From contig OZ252093.1 in assembly GCA_965248175.1 (NCBI GenBank), positions 1,922,001 to 1,986,000 of the forward strand: 64,000 nt of DNA, read 5' to 3'. A program made the position numbers and the translations under genes. Below are positions 55,175 through 63,629 of this stretch, piece by piece. Below the pieces are notes generated by a model, which was not told where the DNA came from, did not search any database, and worked only from the letters and a program-made list of their open reading frames with translations. This DNA comes from VXPQ01 sp965248175. GTDB lineage: Bacteria > Bacteroidota > Rhodothermia > Rhodothermales > VXPQ01. The first letter of the stretch is position 1. Every line of letters starts with the position of its first letter.

Positions 55175-55861
55175 ATGGATTTCGCGCTTTCCTATTTCGT
55201 TGCCGCCGGCATGATCGCTGCCGGGACCGGCTTTCTGGTGTTCCTGTACCGGAAAACAGGCACGCTGGTGCCGTCAGACGCCGTAGAGCGGCTGGGGTCG
55301 CTCATGTCCATGGCGCTCATTGTGATCGCCGGGCTGCTGGTGTTCGTAACGTACAAAGTCGATTCGGGGGGCGGATTCGTTTTTGCCGGAGAGCCCCGGT
55401 TGGAGAGTACCGAGTTGGGCGCTCCGGCCCCGGATTTCGCGTTCGTGGAACTGCTTTCGGAAGAAGAGGTGCGCCTCTCCGATTACCGCGGAAAGGTCAT
55501 CCTGCTCAACTGGTGGGCTACCTGGTGTGCGCCCTGCCTCGAAGAATTGCCGGCGCTCAATGTGCTCCAGGAGCGCTATGCGGACGAGGGGCTGGTCGTG
55601 CTCACGATTTCGGACGAATCGCGGGCGACGCTTGTTGATTTCAACAACGAGTTGCCGCTGCGCACGGTCGCGGGGTATGTCCAGGACGAACATCTTGAAA
55701 ACCTTTCCGATCCGTTCCTGCGCACTCTTCAGATTCGTCCAACGACGTATGCAATAGACCGGGATGGCGTGATCCGCAATTTCGTGCTGGGGGCCCAGGA
55801 CGCGCCGGCATTCGAGCGCATGATCGCTCCCTGGCTTAAACAAACCGTTCCTTCAGAATGA
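55175..55861 (+). CDS. TlpA/ResA-like membrane-anchored thioredoxin
   Basis: The 228-residue protein has two hydrophobic segments in its first 75 residues (YFVAAGMIAAGTGFLVFLY, MALIVIAGLLVFVTYKV), then a thioredoxin fold with the active site NWWATWCAPCLEELP (WCxxC) and the cis-Pro region LQIRPTTYAID. It likely keeps exported protein thiols in the right redox state. The start is the ATG at 55175, which follows a TTG in the same frame. It closes the secretion block, 24 bases after the protease gene; Cys-bearing cargo could be its clients, an inference. Confidence 0.9.
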   Translation: MDFALSYFVAAGMIAAGTGFLVFLYRKTGTLVPSDAVERLGSLMSMALIVIAGLLVFVTYKVDSGGGFVFAGEPRLESTELGAPAPDFAFVELLSEEEVRLSDYRGKVILLNWWATWCAPCLEELPALNVLQERYADEGLVVLTISDESRATLVDFNNELPLRTVAGYVQDEHLENLSDPFLRTLQIRPTTYAIDRDGVIRNFVLGAQDAPAFERMIAPWLKQTVPSE

Positions 55862-55868
55862 GCGTGCT

Positions 55869-56852
55869 ATGAAACACATTGTTTTGACAGGATTTGTTGC
55901 GCTTGCCGCCCTTGCGGCGGTCCGGCCGACGCCGTTGGCAGCGCAGGTTGCAAGCGAGGACGCTGTTTCGGCAGCGCAGCTACGATCCCGGATGTTGCAT
56001 CAGGACATGTCCGGGCAAGCTTCGGCAGGTATCGTGCGTAGCGTGCCGCTGGCGTTTGGGATGTCGGTGGTCTTGCCAGGGCTTGGGCAGGCCTACAACC
56101 GGAACTGGATACGCTCCGCCGCCGCAGTTGCGGTAGAGGGGGGCCTGCTGGTTGCCTATTTTACCTGGAGAGATCGGGGGCGCGAAGGCGAAAGAGCTTA
56201 CCAGGCGTATGCACACCGGTTCTGGGATCCGGTCCAGTACGCTTCCTGGTTGAACGATTATGCTGCCTGGCTTGAAGCAGGCGACGAGGAAATGACGCTG
56301 GGCGCCGCTGTGATTTCCCCGCCCTCCGGGATCGACTTCAGGGCGCCGGACTCATGGACGGCCGGAGACCGCCGGCTTGTCCGGGAATTTTTCAATGCGA
56401 TGCGTGCGGTAGAGCGCGAAATATGGCATCCGGAGACCGGCGCGGCCTTTTCGCACGAGATCCCGTATTTCGGCGAGCAGCAGTACTACGAACTGATCGG
56501 AAAATACTATCAATTTGCGCCTGGATGGGCAGACTACCCCGTGTGGAAGAACGGCGAGGATTTTACCGACGCCATTGATCCGGAGCGGACGGGCGCAAAC
56601 GGCTCCAAGCCGAACGTACAGGGCCGCTTTCTCGACTACGCAGGGGACCACGCCCACGCCAATACATTACTGCGGCGCGCCTCGCGCGTATCGTCGGTTC
56701 TTGTTCTGAACCATGTTCTTGCGGCATTCGATGCAGCTATTGCTGCCCGGCTCCACAATCACCGCATCGAAACGAATATGGGCGTAGGGTATACGGGATA
56801 CGGGGCGTCTCGCACGCCGGAAATATCGGCTGCGGTGACGTGGAGGTTTTAG
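55869..56852 (+). CDS. DUF5683-like secreted/membrane protein
   Basis: The 327-residue protein has a signal peptide (LTGFVALAALAAVRPTPLAAQ) and a hydrophobic loop region, VVLPGLGQAYNRNWIRSAA then VEGGLLVAYFTW, that matches the DUF5683 core (PGxGQ.YN..W.K). The middle is charged and aromatic-rich, and the C-terminus (NMGVGYTGYGASRTP ... AAVTWRF) looks like outer-membrane strands. The function is unknown; such proteins occur widely in Bacteroidota envelopes. It follows the thioredoxin gene by seven bases. Confidence 0.75.
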   Translation: MKHIVLTGFVALAALAAVRPTPLAAQVASEDAVSAAQLRSRMLHQDMSGQASAGIVRSVPLAFGMSVVLPGLGQAYNRNWIRSAAAVAVEGGLLVAYFTWRDRGREGERAYQAYAHRFWDPVQYASWLNDYAAWLEAGDEEMTLGAAVISPPSGIDFRAPDSWTAGDRRLVREFFNAMRAVEREIWHPETGAAFSHEIPYFGEQQYYELIGKYYQFAPGWADYPVWKNGEDFTDAIDPERTGANGSKPNVQGRFLDYAGDHAHANTLLRRASRVSSVLVLNHVLAAFDAAIAARLHNHRIETNMGVGYTGYGASRTPEISAAVTWRF

Positions 56853-57021
56853 GAGACTATATCCAAAAGTCGCCAAGCCTCCATTCATTTCTTCGGCTTT
56901 GAGCACAATCCGCGTCCAGATTGTGCACGAAAACCGGCTTTCTTGCGCGATTTGCGAATTGCGCAGGAAAGTGAGTATTGCGCAAGAATGAAGCGGACAG
57001 TGCTACAACCGCTGTTCTCGG

Positions 57022-57072
57022 AGCGCCTCGCTTATGGTCGCAAACCTGGGTTTCGAGTCCCGAAACCCACCA
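57022..57072 (+). tRNA. Possible tRNA 3'-half remnant
   Basis: The sequence GGGTTTCGAGTCCCGAAACCC then ACCA resembles a T arm plus 3' acceptor strand with an encoded CCA, close to the fragment at 18201-18237 in style. The T arm does not pair cleanly and no 5' half is seen, so a functional tRNA is unlikely. It sits in a 265-base gap (56853-57117) that otherwise shows nothing definite. Confidence 0.3.
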
Positions 57073-57117
57073 TGCCTCTTAAGACGTTAGACAACCCCCA
57101 CACACAGAATTGCGAAA

Positions 57118-57195
57118 TGGCACGCCCGGGAGGATTCGAACCTCCGGCCTTTGGAACCGGAATCCAACGCTCTATCCATACTGAGCTACGGGCGC
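57118..57195 (-). tRNA. tRNA-Arg (anticodon CCG)
   Basis: Read on the minus strand from 57195, the sequence starts GCGCCCGTAGCTCAGTATGG, with D arm, anticodon arm TTGGA-TTCCGGT-TCCAA (anticodon CCG), variable loop AAGGC, T arm GGAGG-TTCGAAT-CCTCC and acceptor CGGGCGT pairing with GCGCCCG (one G-U). The discriminator G and an encoded CCA follow. The cloverleaf is complete. Confidence 0.95.
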
Positions 57196-57296
57196 GAGCA
57201 TTCGTTGCGCCATAGATAACGATTGGCAGGCGCCAGGTTCCCTTTCCGTACTAGCCGGACCCGTTTTACACTGTTTTCATTCCACCTGTACGAACC

Positions 57297-58313
57297 ATGG
57301 ATGAGTCGAGACAACATCTTTTTCCGGACACATCGTCCGGGGAGTCGGGCGCCGCGCCGGATGCGCCGAGGCCTATTCCGCTGGACGGATGGTTCGAACG
57401 CCGCGCCTTTTCGCCGCTGTGGACGACCTTTGCCGCCCTGATCGCGGCCTTTATCCTTTTTCAGGTGATAATCAGCCCCCTTGCCGTAGTGGTGCTTCTC
57501 CTCCTGAAGGGGGTTTCTCCGGATGCGTTGCTTGCTGATCCATCCATGCTCATAGAACAGCATGCCGGCACCTTGCTTATGGCGAATACGATCTGGCAGG
57601 TGCTGGGGCTGTGCCTGCCGGCATGGTGGCTGGCGCGGATGCACACCCGTCGCCCCCTCGCTTTTCTCCGGGTACGGCGGCTCGATGTGTCCTTCATAGT
57701 GCCTGCACTCGCTGCGCTCATTGTGCTTATGCCCGTCGTACAGTGGCTTGGTGCGGTCAATGGAGCGATTCCCCTTCCCGAAGCCATTCGGGAATTCGAG
57801 GCGTCGCAGATGGAACTCATCCGGCAGGTGCTTCATGTAGATACGAACATCGCATTTCAACTGATCGTGCTGGCGCTTACACCCGCCTTATGCGAGGAAC
57901 TGCTGTTCAGGGGCTATGTACAGCGTCAGGCCGAGCGCAGTCTCGGAGCGGCGGGGGGCATCCTGTTTTCGGGTATTGTTTTCGCTATATATCATCTGCG
58001 TTTTTCACAGATTCTGCCGCTTGCGGCGCTCGGCGTGTTCATGGCGTATCTTGTGTGGCGGACCGGAAGTATCTGGCCCGCCATTGCGGTGCACTTTACG
58101 AACAATGCCGTTGCCGTAGCGGTGGGTGCGTATGTTACAAGGCATCCGGAACACGAAATTTCCGATATCGAACACATAAACGTACCGTGGTATCTGGTGC
58201 TCCTGGGGGCATGTTTGTTTATCCTGTTCGTGCTGGCGATCGAACGCGGAGCGCCGCGTCGCGCTGGCGATGTGCTCGTTTCCGAAACGCCTCCGGGTTT
58301 TCGGCGTGAATAA
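57297..58313 (+). CDS. CPBP-family intramembrane metalloprotease
   Basis: The 338-residue protein has about eight hydrophobic segments and the CPBP/Rce1 (Abi) motifs. The EExxxR site is LCEELLFRGYVQRQ at residues about 200-213, the second is IVFAIYHLRFSQ (metal His), and the third is WPAIAVHFTNNAV (His and Asn). Eukaryotic relatives cut prenylated proteins; bacterial roles range from bacteriocin immunity to unknown processing. The ATG at 57297 starts a hydrophilic N-terminus of about 35 residues. A cdsA gene follows after 44 bases. Confidence 0.9.
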   Translation: MDESRQHLFPDTSSGESGAAPDAPRPIPLDGWFERRAFSPLWTTFAALIAAFILFQVIISPLAVVVLLLLKGVSPDALLADPSMLIEQHAGTLLMANTIWQVLGLCLPAWWLARMHTRRPLAFLRVRRLDVSFIVPALAALIVLMPVVQWLGAVNGAIPLPEAIREFEASQMELIRQVLHVDTNIAFQLIVLALTPALCEELLFRGYVQRQAERSLGAAGGILFSGIVFAIYHLRFSQILPLAALGVFMAYLVWRTGSIWPAIAVHFTNNAVAVAVGAYVTRHPEHEISDIEHINVPWYLVLLGACLFILFVLAIERGAPRRAGDVLVSETPPGFRRE

Positions 58314-58357
58314 ATCATTCAGCGCAGAATCCGGCCATTTTTACATTTTGGGTACGC

Positions 58358-59236
58358 GTGTATAAAAGCATTTTTCTTCGTCTTCTTACCGCTCTGGTAG
58401 GCATTCCGTTTGTCGTCGGTATGCTCTATCTGGGATCCTGGCCGTTCGTCCTGTTTGTGCTGGCACTGGCTTTGTTGTGCCAGCATGAGGTATATCGCCT
58501 GCTTGAGGAGGGCGGACTGCATCCGCATCGCATTCCCGGTTTGCTCATCGGTGCGCTTCTTGTCCTGCAAGCCGCCTGGCGTCCTGGGCTTTATGTGGCG
58601 GCTGCGGTCGTTGTGGGGGTGGTGGCCTGCTTTCCCTTTTATTCCGGGTTGTCGGGGAGAGAGGGGGCACAGACGCGTATTGCAGGACCAGGGGGCGTCC
58701 GGCCCGATTCACCGGGGACGCGCCGCCTCGGAGCCACGCTGCTGGGCATTGTGTATCCGAGTACGTTGTGGGCCTTTTTGATCGAGTTGCGTTTTGCAAA
58801 CGGACTGGGTATCGACGATGTGTCGGCATTCTATCTGACGCTGGCCGTCTTTGTGATCGTATGGGCCGCCGATACGATGGCGTATGTGGCTGGCCGTCTT
58901 TTCGGGCGGTATCCGCTTGCGCCTGCAGTGTCGCCGAAGAAGACATGGGCCGGTGCTATCGGCGGCGTGTTCGGGGCGCTTGCGGCCGCGGTCCTGTTTC
59001 AGGTATTCGTGTATGAGATAACTTCTTGGGGGCACATGTTGCTTCTGGGGGGGATCGCCGGCGTGTTGGGGCAACTGGGGGATCTTGCTGCCAGCCAGTT
59101 GAAGCGGTTGGCCGGTGCGAAGGATTCCGGCTCGCTCTTTCCGGGCCATGGCGGCGTACTGGACCGGTTCGATGCGATGCTCCCGGTAGCGGCCGCTATG
59201 TATTTGTATCTGCGCTTTGTAACCGGGGTCTTTTAG
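58358..59236 (+). CDS. cdsA: Phosphatidate cytidylyltransferase
   Basis: CdsA makes CDP-diacylglycerol, the branch point of phospholipid synthesis, in the inner membrane. The 292-residue protein has several hydrophobic segments and the C-terminal signature KRLAGAKDSGSLFPGHGG then VLDRFDAMLP, preceded by SPKKTWAGAIGGV. The start is a GTG at 58358 (MYKSIFLRLLTAL). It is probably co-transcribed with the CPBP gene. Confidence 0.95.
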   Translation: MYKSIFLRLLTALVGIPFVVGMLYLGSWPFVLFVLALALLCQHEVYRLLEEGGLHPHRIPGLLIGALLVLQAAWRPGLYVAAAVVVGVVACFPFYSGLSGREGAQTRIAGPGGVRPDSPGTRRLGATLLGIVYPSTLWAFLIELRFANGLGIDDVSAFYLTLAVFVIVWAADTMAYVAGRLFGRYPLAPAVSPKKTWAGAIGGVFGALAAAVLFQVFVYEITSWGHMLLLGGIAGVLGQLGDLAASQLKRLAGAKDSGSLFPGHGGVLDRFDAMLPVAAAMYLYLRFVTGVF

Positions 59237-59346
59237 GGGGATTCCTGCCGGCTCCGGGCGAGGCTGGCAAGGTCTGTTGTGTGCAACGTGTGGACAATCG
59301 TTCCGGAACGGGGTACCCCGCCTCGTGTATATTCGATCGGGAAATC

Positions 59347-59565
59347 ATGGGAAGCGCCATGGGTATTTTTATGCCGGGGTCTCGCGCCAGGCACCGCCGG
59401 TTCTCCTACGAGCCGCGATTTTATGACCCCAAGAAGGATCAGGACTTGCGCCATCGTATGCGCATCAAGAGCCTTTCGCGCCGCAAACGGAGAAATCCTG
59501 CGGGGATCGTTCTGTTTGTGATTTTGCTGGCGATGGCTATGTTTATGTATTTCCAGATGGGTTGA
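59347..59565 (+). CDS. Small basic single-span membrane protein
   Basis: The 72-residue protein reads MGSAMGIFMPGSRARHRRFS, then YEPRFYDPKKDQD, a run of basic residues (RIKSLSRRKRR) and one C-terminal membrane segment (AGIVLFVILLAMAMFMYFQM). The RFSYEPRFYDPxK element looks conserved from memory in small proteins near mutL in Bacteroidota and relatives; the function is unknown. The start could also be the ATG at 59359. It is 45 bases before mutL. Confidence 0.7.
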   Translation: MGSAMGIFMPGSRARHRRFSYEPRFYDPKKDQDLRHRMRIKSLSRRKRRNPAGIVLFVILLAMAMFMYFQMG

Positions 59566-59610
59566 TCCTGTCCCGCCCGCACATTTTTTACGCATTGTAC
59601 CTGTTGTCGA

Positions 59611-61446
59611 ATGGCGCCTGACGTAGCTATGGATATCGAAGGAAGCATCCGGGTGATGCCGGAGGCGCTTTCCAATAAAATCGCCGCCGGAGAAGTGGTG
59701 CAACGCCCGGCTTCGGCGGTGAAGGAATTGCTGGAAAACGCAGTGGACGCCGGCGCCGGGTCCATTACGCTGATCCTGAAGAGGGCCGGTACGGAATTGA
59801 TCCAGGTCGTGGATGACGGGTGCGGTATGAGCCGGGAAGATGCGACCGCATGTTTTCGGCGGCACGCCACGAGCAAGCTCTTTGTCGCCGAAGATCTGAA
59901 CTGTATCCGCACCCTCGGTTTTCGGGGTGAAGCCCTTGCGTCGATCGCGGCGGTGGCGCAGGTCGAATTACGCACGAAACGGCCCGTCGACGGCGCTGGG
60001 TTCTGCATCCGTAACGAGAGAGGACGTATCGTTTCTTCAGAGCCGTGCGCTACGAGCGACGGCGCGTCGCTGGCCGTGCGCAATCTGTTTTACAACGTGC
60101 CGGCCCGGCGGAATTTTCTGAAAACCACGGCCACAGAGCTCCGCCATATCATAGAGGCGTTTCACGCCCTTGCGCTGTCTCGTCCTGACATTGCCTTCAC
60201 GCTCAGCCACGATGGTGCGGAAATGCATCGGCTTCCCGCCGAAACCGGGGAGCCAGCCGAGGCGCTCCGCGCCCGCATCGGAGCGTTGTTCGGCGACCAG
60301 TACCCCGAAATGCTCGTTCCCGTGGGAGAGCAGACGAGTTACCTGACTGTGCACGGGTTTGTCGGGATGCCCGAATTGCACAAGAAGCATCGCAGCGAGC
60401 AGTTTTTGTTTGTCAACGGACGCATTGTGAAGAGCCGTTCGCTGGGACATGCGATTCAATCGGCATACGAGCGGCTGGTGCCTCAGGGGACTTGGCCGTT
60501 TTTCTGCGTTTTTCTGTCGGTGGCCCCGTCCCGCGTCGATGTGAACGTGCATCCTGCAAAGGCCGAAGTGCGATTCGACGACGACCGGGGCGTGTACGGA
60601 TTTCTCCATGCGGTCGTGCGGAAAGGGCTTGGCGGCATGTTATTGACGCCCCTTGTCGATGCGTCCTCCACCGATACGGCCGAGCCCTGGGTGCTGAAAT
60701 CGCCTGCGATGGAATTTACCGTCCCCGGGAAAACCCATTCAGCGGGTGCTTCCGGATTTTCTTCCGATGCGCCTCCGGCAGGGTTTTACCAAAGGAGCGA
60801 ACGGGATGCGGGCCGGCAGTCCGAGGAACTGTATCGCGGTGTGGCGTCCTTACCGATCCCGGACGCGGGGCCCGGGGACGAGGATATGCTTCTCTGGCAA
60901 CTTCACGGCTGCTACATTCTCACGCAGATCCAGTCGGGTCTGATGATCATAGATCAGCATGCCGCGCACGAACGCATTCTGTACGAGCGGGCGCTCGGTC
61001 ATCTCCGACAGGGGCAGGGACTGTCCCAACAACTGCTGTTTGCCCGCACCGTCGAGTTCCCTCCCGCGGATTTCGAGCTGCTCAAGGAACTGCTGCCGGA
61101 TCTGAGCGCCCTCGGGTTCGACATCGAGTTACTCAGCGGGAGGACCGCCGTCGTGCGGGGCGTGCCGTCGGAAGTGCGTTCCGGCGACAAGGAGGTCTTG
61201 CTGGAAGACCTGCTGGCTCAGTACCGGCGCGACAATGAACAGGCTGGCGTGGAGTGCTCGGAGCGGCTTGCGAGGAGTCTGGCCAAGCGGGGCGCCATCC
61301 GGTCCGGCGCGGTGCTCGCGCCTGCGGAAATGCGATCCGTCATCGACCAGCTCTTTGCATGCGATAAGCCCTATGTATGTCCGAGGGGACGAGCCACAGT
61401 GATCCGGTTCCCCATCGAGGAGTTGCAGAAGCGCTTCGGTCACTGA
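59611..61446 (+). CDS. mutL: DNA mismatch repair protein MutL
   Basis: MutL links MutS mismatch recognition to strand incision. The N-terminal GHKL ATPase has NKIAAGEVVQRPASAVKELL, the metal/ATP motif VDDGCGMS, RHATSKL and LGFRGEALASI. The C-terminal domain has the endonuclease motif IIDQHAAHERILYERAL and the later CDKPYVCPRGRATVIRF, so this MutL probably cuts DNA itself, as expected where MutH is missing. The 611-residue length is normal. The ATG at 59611 precedes IRVMPEALSNKIAAGE; an ATG at 59629 is an alternative. Confidence 0.96.
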   Translation: MAPDVAMDIEGSIRVMPEALSNKIAAGEVVQRPASAVKELLENAVDAGAGSITLILKRAGTELIQVVDDGCGMSREDATACFRRHATSKLFVAEDLNCIRTLGFRGEALASIAAVAQVELRTKRPVDGAGFCIRNERGRIVSSEPCATSDGASLAVRNLFYNVPARRNFLKTTATELRHIIEAFHALALSRPDIAFTLSHDGAEMHRLPAETGEPAEALRARIGALFGDQYPEMLVPVGEQTSYLTVHGFVGMPELHKKHRSEQFLFVNGRIVKSRSLGHAIQSAYERLVPQGTWPFFCVFLSVAPSRVDVNVHPAKAEVRFDDDRGVYGFLHAVVRKGLGGMLLTPLVDASSTDTAEPWVLKSPAMEFTVPGKTHSAGASGFSSDAPPAGFYQRSERDAGRQSEELYRGVASLPIPDAGPGDEDMLLWQLHGCYILTQIQSGLMIIDQHAAHERILYERALGHLRQGQGLSQQLLFARTVEFPPADFELLKELLPDLSALGFDIELLSGRTAVVRGVPSEVRSGDKEVLLEDLLAQYRRDNEQAGVECSERLARSLAKRGAIRSGAVLAPAEMRSVIDQLFACDKPYVCPRGRATVIRFPIEELQKRFGH

Positions 61447-61459
61447 CGGCGCTTGCGGC

Positions 61460-62854
61460 ATGGACTCCTTCGAGCGACGTATCGATGCTTTTCTTCGCCG
61501 GCATGCCTTGCTGGAAACCGGCGAACCGGTGGTGACCGGCTTGAGCGGCGGGGTGGATTCGATCGTACTCACTTCGGTGCTGGCTGCGCTGGGCGTGCCT
61601 GTGCGAGCCGTGCATGTCAACTACCGGCTGCGCGGGGACGCATCGGATGAAGACGAGGCGTTTGTGCGGACCTGGTGCGGAGAGCGGGATATTGACCTGG
61701 TCGTGCGCTCATTCGATGGGGAATGGCCGTCCGGCGCATCGGTGCAGCAGGCGGCGCGCGACTTCCGGTATGCCGTTTTCGAGGAGGAGGCTCTGGCGAT
61801 TCCCTGCGGCAAGGTGGCTGTTGGCCATCATCGCGACGACCAGGCAGAGACCGTGCTGCTGAACCTGTTTAGGGGATCGGGTCCCGAAGGCTTGGCGGGG
61901 ATGCCGGTCCGGCGGGAGATTTCTCCCGGATCGTCCGTGCAGGTAGTGCGCCCCCTGCTGGCTGAGCGGCGGCGCGACATTGCGGCGTATGCTCGTGCCC
62001 AGGGCCTCACATGGCGGGAGGATGCATCGAATACGATTCCCAAATACCGGCGCGGCGCCCTGCGGGGCGATATTTTGCCCCTGATCGAACAGCATTTCGG
62101 GGAAGCTGTCGTGGAGAACATCGCCCGGTCGGGGGCGCTCGTCCGGGAATATGTGGACGAAGTACTACGCGATGAACTGGAAGCCTGTTTTGATGCGGCA
62201 TTGACCGGGGAAGGCGCTGTGGATGAAGCCGCCGTCCGCGCCTTGCCGCCGGTTTTTCGCCGCCGCGTATTTATCGAGGCGTTGCGCCGCTGGGCGCCCG
62301 GCTTCGAAGCGGATGCCCGCGCGGCGGCCCGCATCGAACAGCTTCTGGATATGCAACCGGGCCGGCGGCTCGTATTCGGAAATACCGCCGTGTGGCGGGA
62401 GCGCGACCGGGTTATTTTTGCGCCTGTTAATTCCATATCCCCCGGCGAATCCGCCCTTCCATGCCGTCTCGATGCGGAAGGGTCGGTCGATATACCCGGA
62501 GGATGTTTGTACGCCGAGCGGCTGGTAGCACCTCCCGGCGATGTGGCTGCCGGCGCTCCCGATGAGGTGTATCTTGACGCACGTACGGCCCGGTTTCCTT
62601 TGCTGGTGCGCCCGTGGGCGGCGGGCGACCGGTTCGTACCGCTCGGCATGCGTCAGGGCAAGAAGATCAGCGATTTTCTGACGGACGAGCGCGTGCCGCC
62701 GCACCGGAAGCGCGCCGTCCATGTGGTCGAGTCGGAGGGGCGGATCGTATGGGTGCTTCCGTTGCGGATTTCAGAGGAGGCACGCGTCCGGGAGGATTCT
62801 TCGGAAGTTGTCCGGTTGCGGTTTACAAGGAACCGGGAAAGCTCGATTTTGTGA
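61460..62854 (+). CDS. tilS: tRNA(Ile)-lysidine synthase
   Basis: TilS puts lysine on C34 of tRNA-Ile(CAU), changing both its charging and its codon. The N-terminal PP-loop is VTGLSGGVDSIVLTSVL, followed by GHHRDDQAETVLLNLFRG. The mid and C-terminal TilS substrate domains are present (RPWAAGDRFVPLGMRQGKKISDFL in outline, with VPPHRKRAVHVV). The 464 residues fit the long form. It starts 13 bases after mutL. Confidence 0.95.
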   Translation: MDSFERRIDAFLRRHALLETGEPVVTGLSGGVDSIVLTSVLAALGVPVRAVHVNYRLRGDASDEDEAFVRTWCGERDIDLVVRSFDGEWPSGASVQQAARDFRYAVFEEEALAIPCGKVAVGHHRDDQAETVLLNLFRGSGPEGLAGMPVRREISPGSSVQVVRPLLAERRRDIAAYARAQGLTWREDASNTIPKYRRGALRGDILPLIEQHFGEAVVENIARSGALVREYVDEVLRDELEACFDAALTGEGAVDEAAVRALPPVFRRRVFIEALRRWAPGFEADARAAARIEQLLDMQPGRRLVFGNTAVWRERDRVIFAPVNSISPGESALPCRLDAEGSVDIPGGCLYAERLVAPPGDVAAGAPDEVYLDARTARFPLLVRPWAAGDRFVPLGMRQGKKISDFLTDERVPPHRKRAVHVVESEGRIVWVLPLRISEEARVREDSSEVVRLRFTRNRESSIL

Positions 62855-62888
62855 ACCAGGATCGTTCAAGCAAGCGCATCATCCGCCC

Positions 62889-63464
62889 ATGTCCGATACT
62901 TCTAACCTCTCCAGATTCTCAGACACCTCTGTGTTGTGCCGGGGCGAGCACTTCGAGGTGTACATCGACCGCGATGAGATCCGGCGCCGCGTGGCCGAAA
63001 TAGGGGAGGAGATTTCTCTGTGCTACACCGGTAAGAATCCGGTGCTCGTAGGCGTGTTGCATGGCGCCTGCATGTTTCTCGCCGATTTGCTGCGCGTGCT
63101 TACGATAGATTGCGAAGTGGATTTCCGCAGGCTGTCCTCGTACGAGCAGGGGACAACCTCCAGCGGCCGGATCGTTGAACGGGAAGGCGTGGCCCGGATC
63201 GATCTGAGCGGGCGCCATGTCATCGTGGTGGAAGACATTGTGGATACGGGGTTTACCATGGCGTATCTCATGGAACGGATCAGGGAGCAGGGGCCGGCCT
63301 CACTCCGGATTGCTACGCTCCTGCACAAGCCGGAAGCGGCCCGTGTGCACGTCCCCCTCGATTATGTAGGGTTCCGGGCGCCCAACCGCTTTCTGATCGG
63401 CTACGGGATGGATTACGAGCAAACCGGGCGCCACCTGCCGGAGATATATATTCAGGTGGAGTAG
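62889..63464 (+). CDS. hpt: Hypoxanthine phosphoribosyltransferase
   Basis: Hpt salvages hypoxanthine or guanine to the nucleotide using PRPP. The ATG at 62889 gives 191 residues. The PRPP-binding loop is HVIVVEDIVDTGFTMAYLM. GVLHGACMFLADLLR and the C-terminal PNRFLIGYGMDYEQTGRHLP are typical. It follows tilS by 34 bases; tilS-hpt pairing is common in bacteria. The 165 bases after its stop (to 63629) hold no recognisable gene. Confidence 0.95.
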   Translation: MSDTSNLSRFSDTSVLCRGEHFEVYIDRDEIRRRVAEIGEEISLCYTGKNPVLVGVLHGACMFLADLLRVLTIDCEVDFRRLSSYEQGTTSSGRIVEREGVARIDLSGRHVIVVEDIVDTGFTMAYLMERIREQGPASLRIATLLHKPEAARVHVPLDYVGFRAPNRFLIGYGMDYEQTGRHLPEIYIQVE

Positions 63465-63629
63465 GGGTAGAGTGGAGACATCGGATCCGGAGGCGTGGCG
63501 CCGGCATGTGGTGCGGACGGCGCGGAATTGTTACGGATGCACGGGCAGGGGCTGGGAGTTCGTGTGGCGGGCAGATGGTGTAGGGGGGTGATCTGGTTTA
63601 GTATTTACTCGAGGCGCCTCTCTCAGAAA

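Noticed and set aside
56943..57215. Open frame on the plus strand reading RPGGFEPPAFGTG
   Set aside because: It is the antisense of tRNA-Arg(CCG), a well-known annotation artefact.
57297..58313. CPBP protease as abortive-infection gene
   Set aside because: It is operonic with cdsA and near mutL and tilS, with no defence genes; a housekeeping role is more likely.
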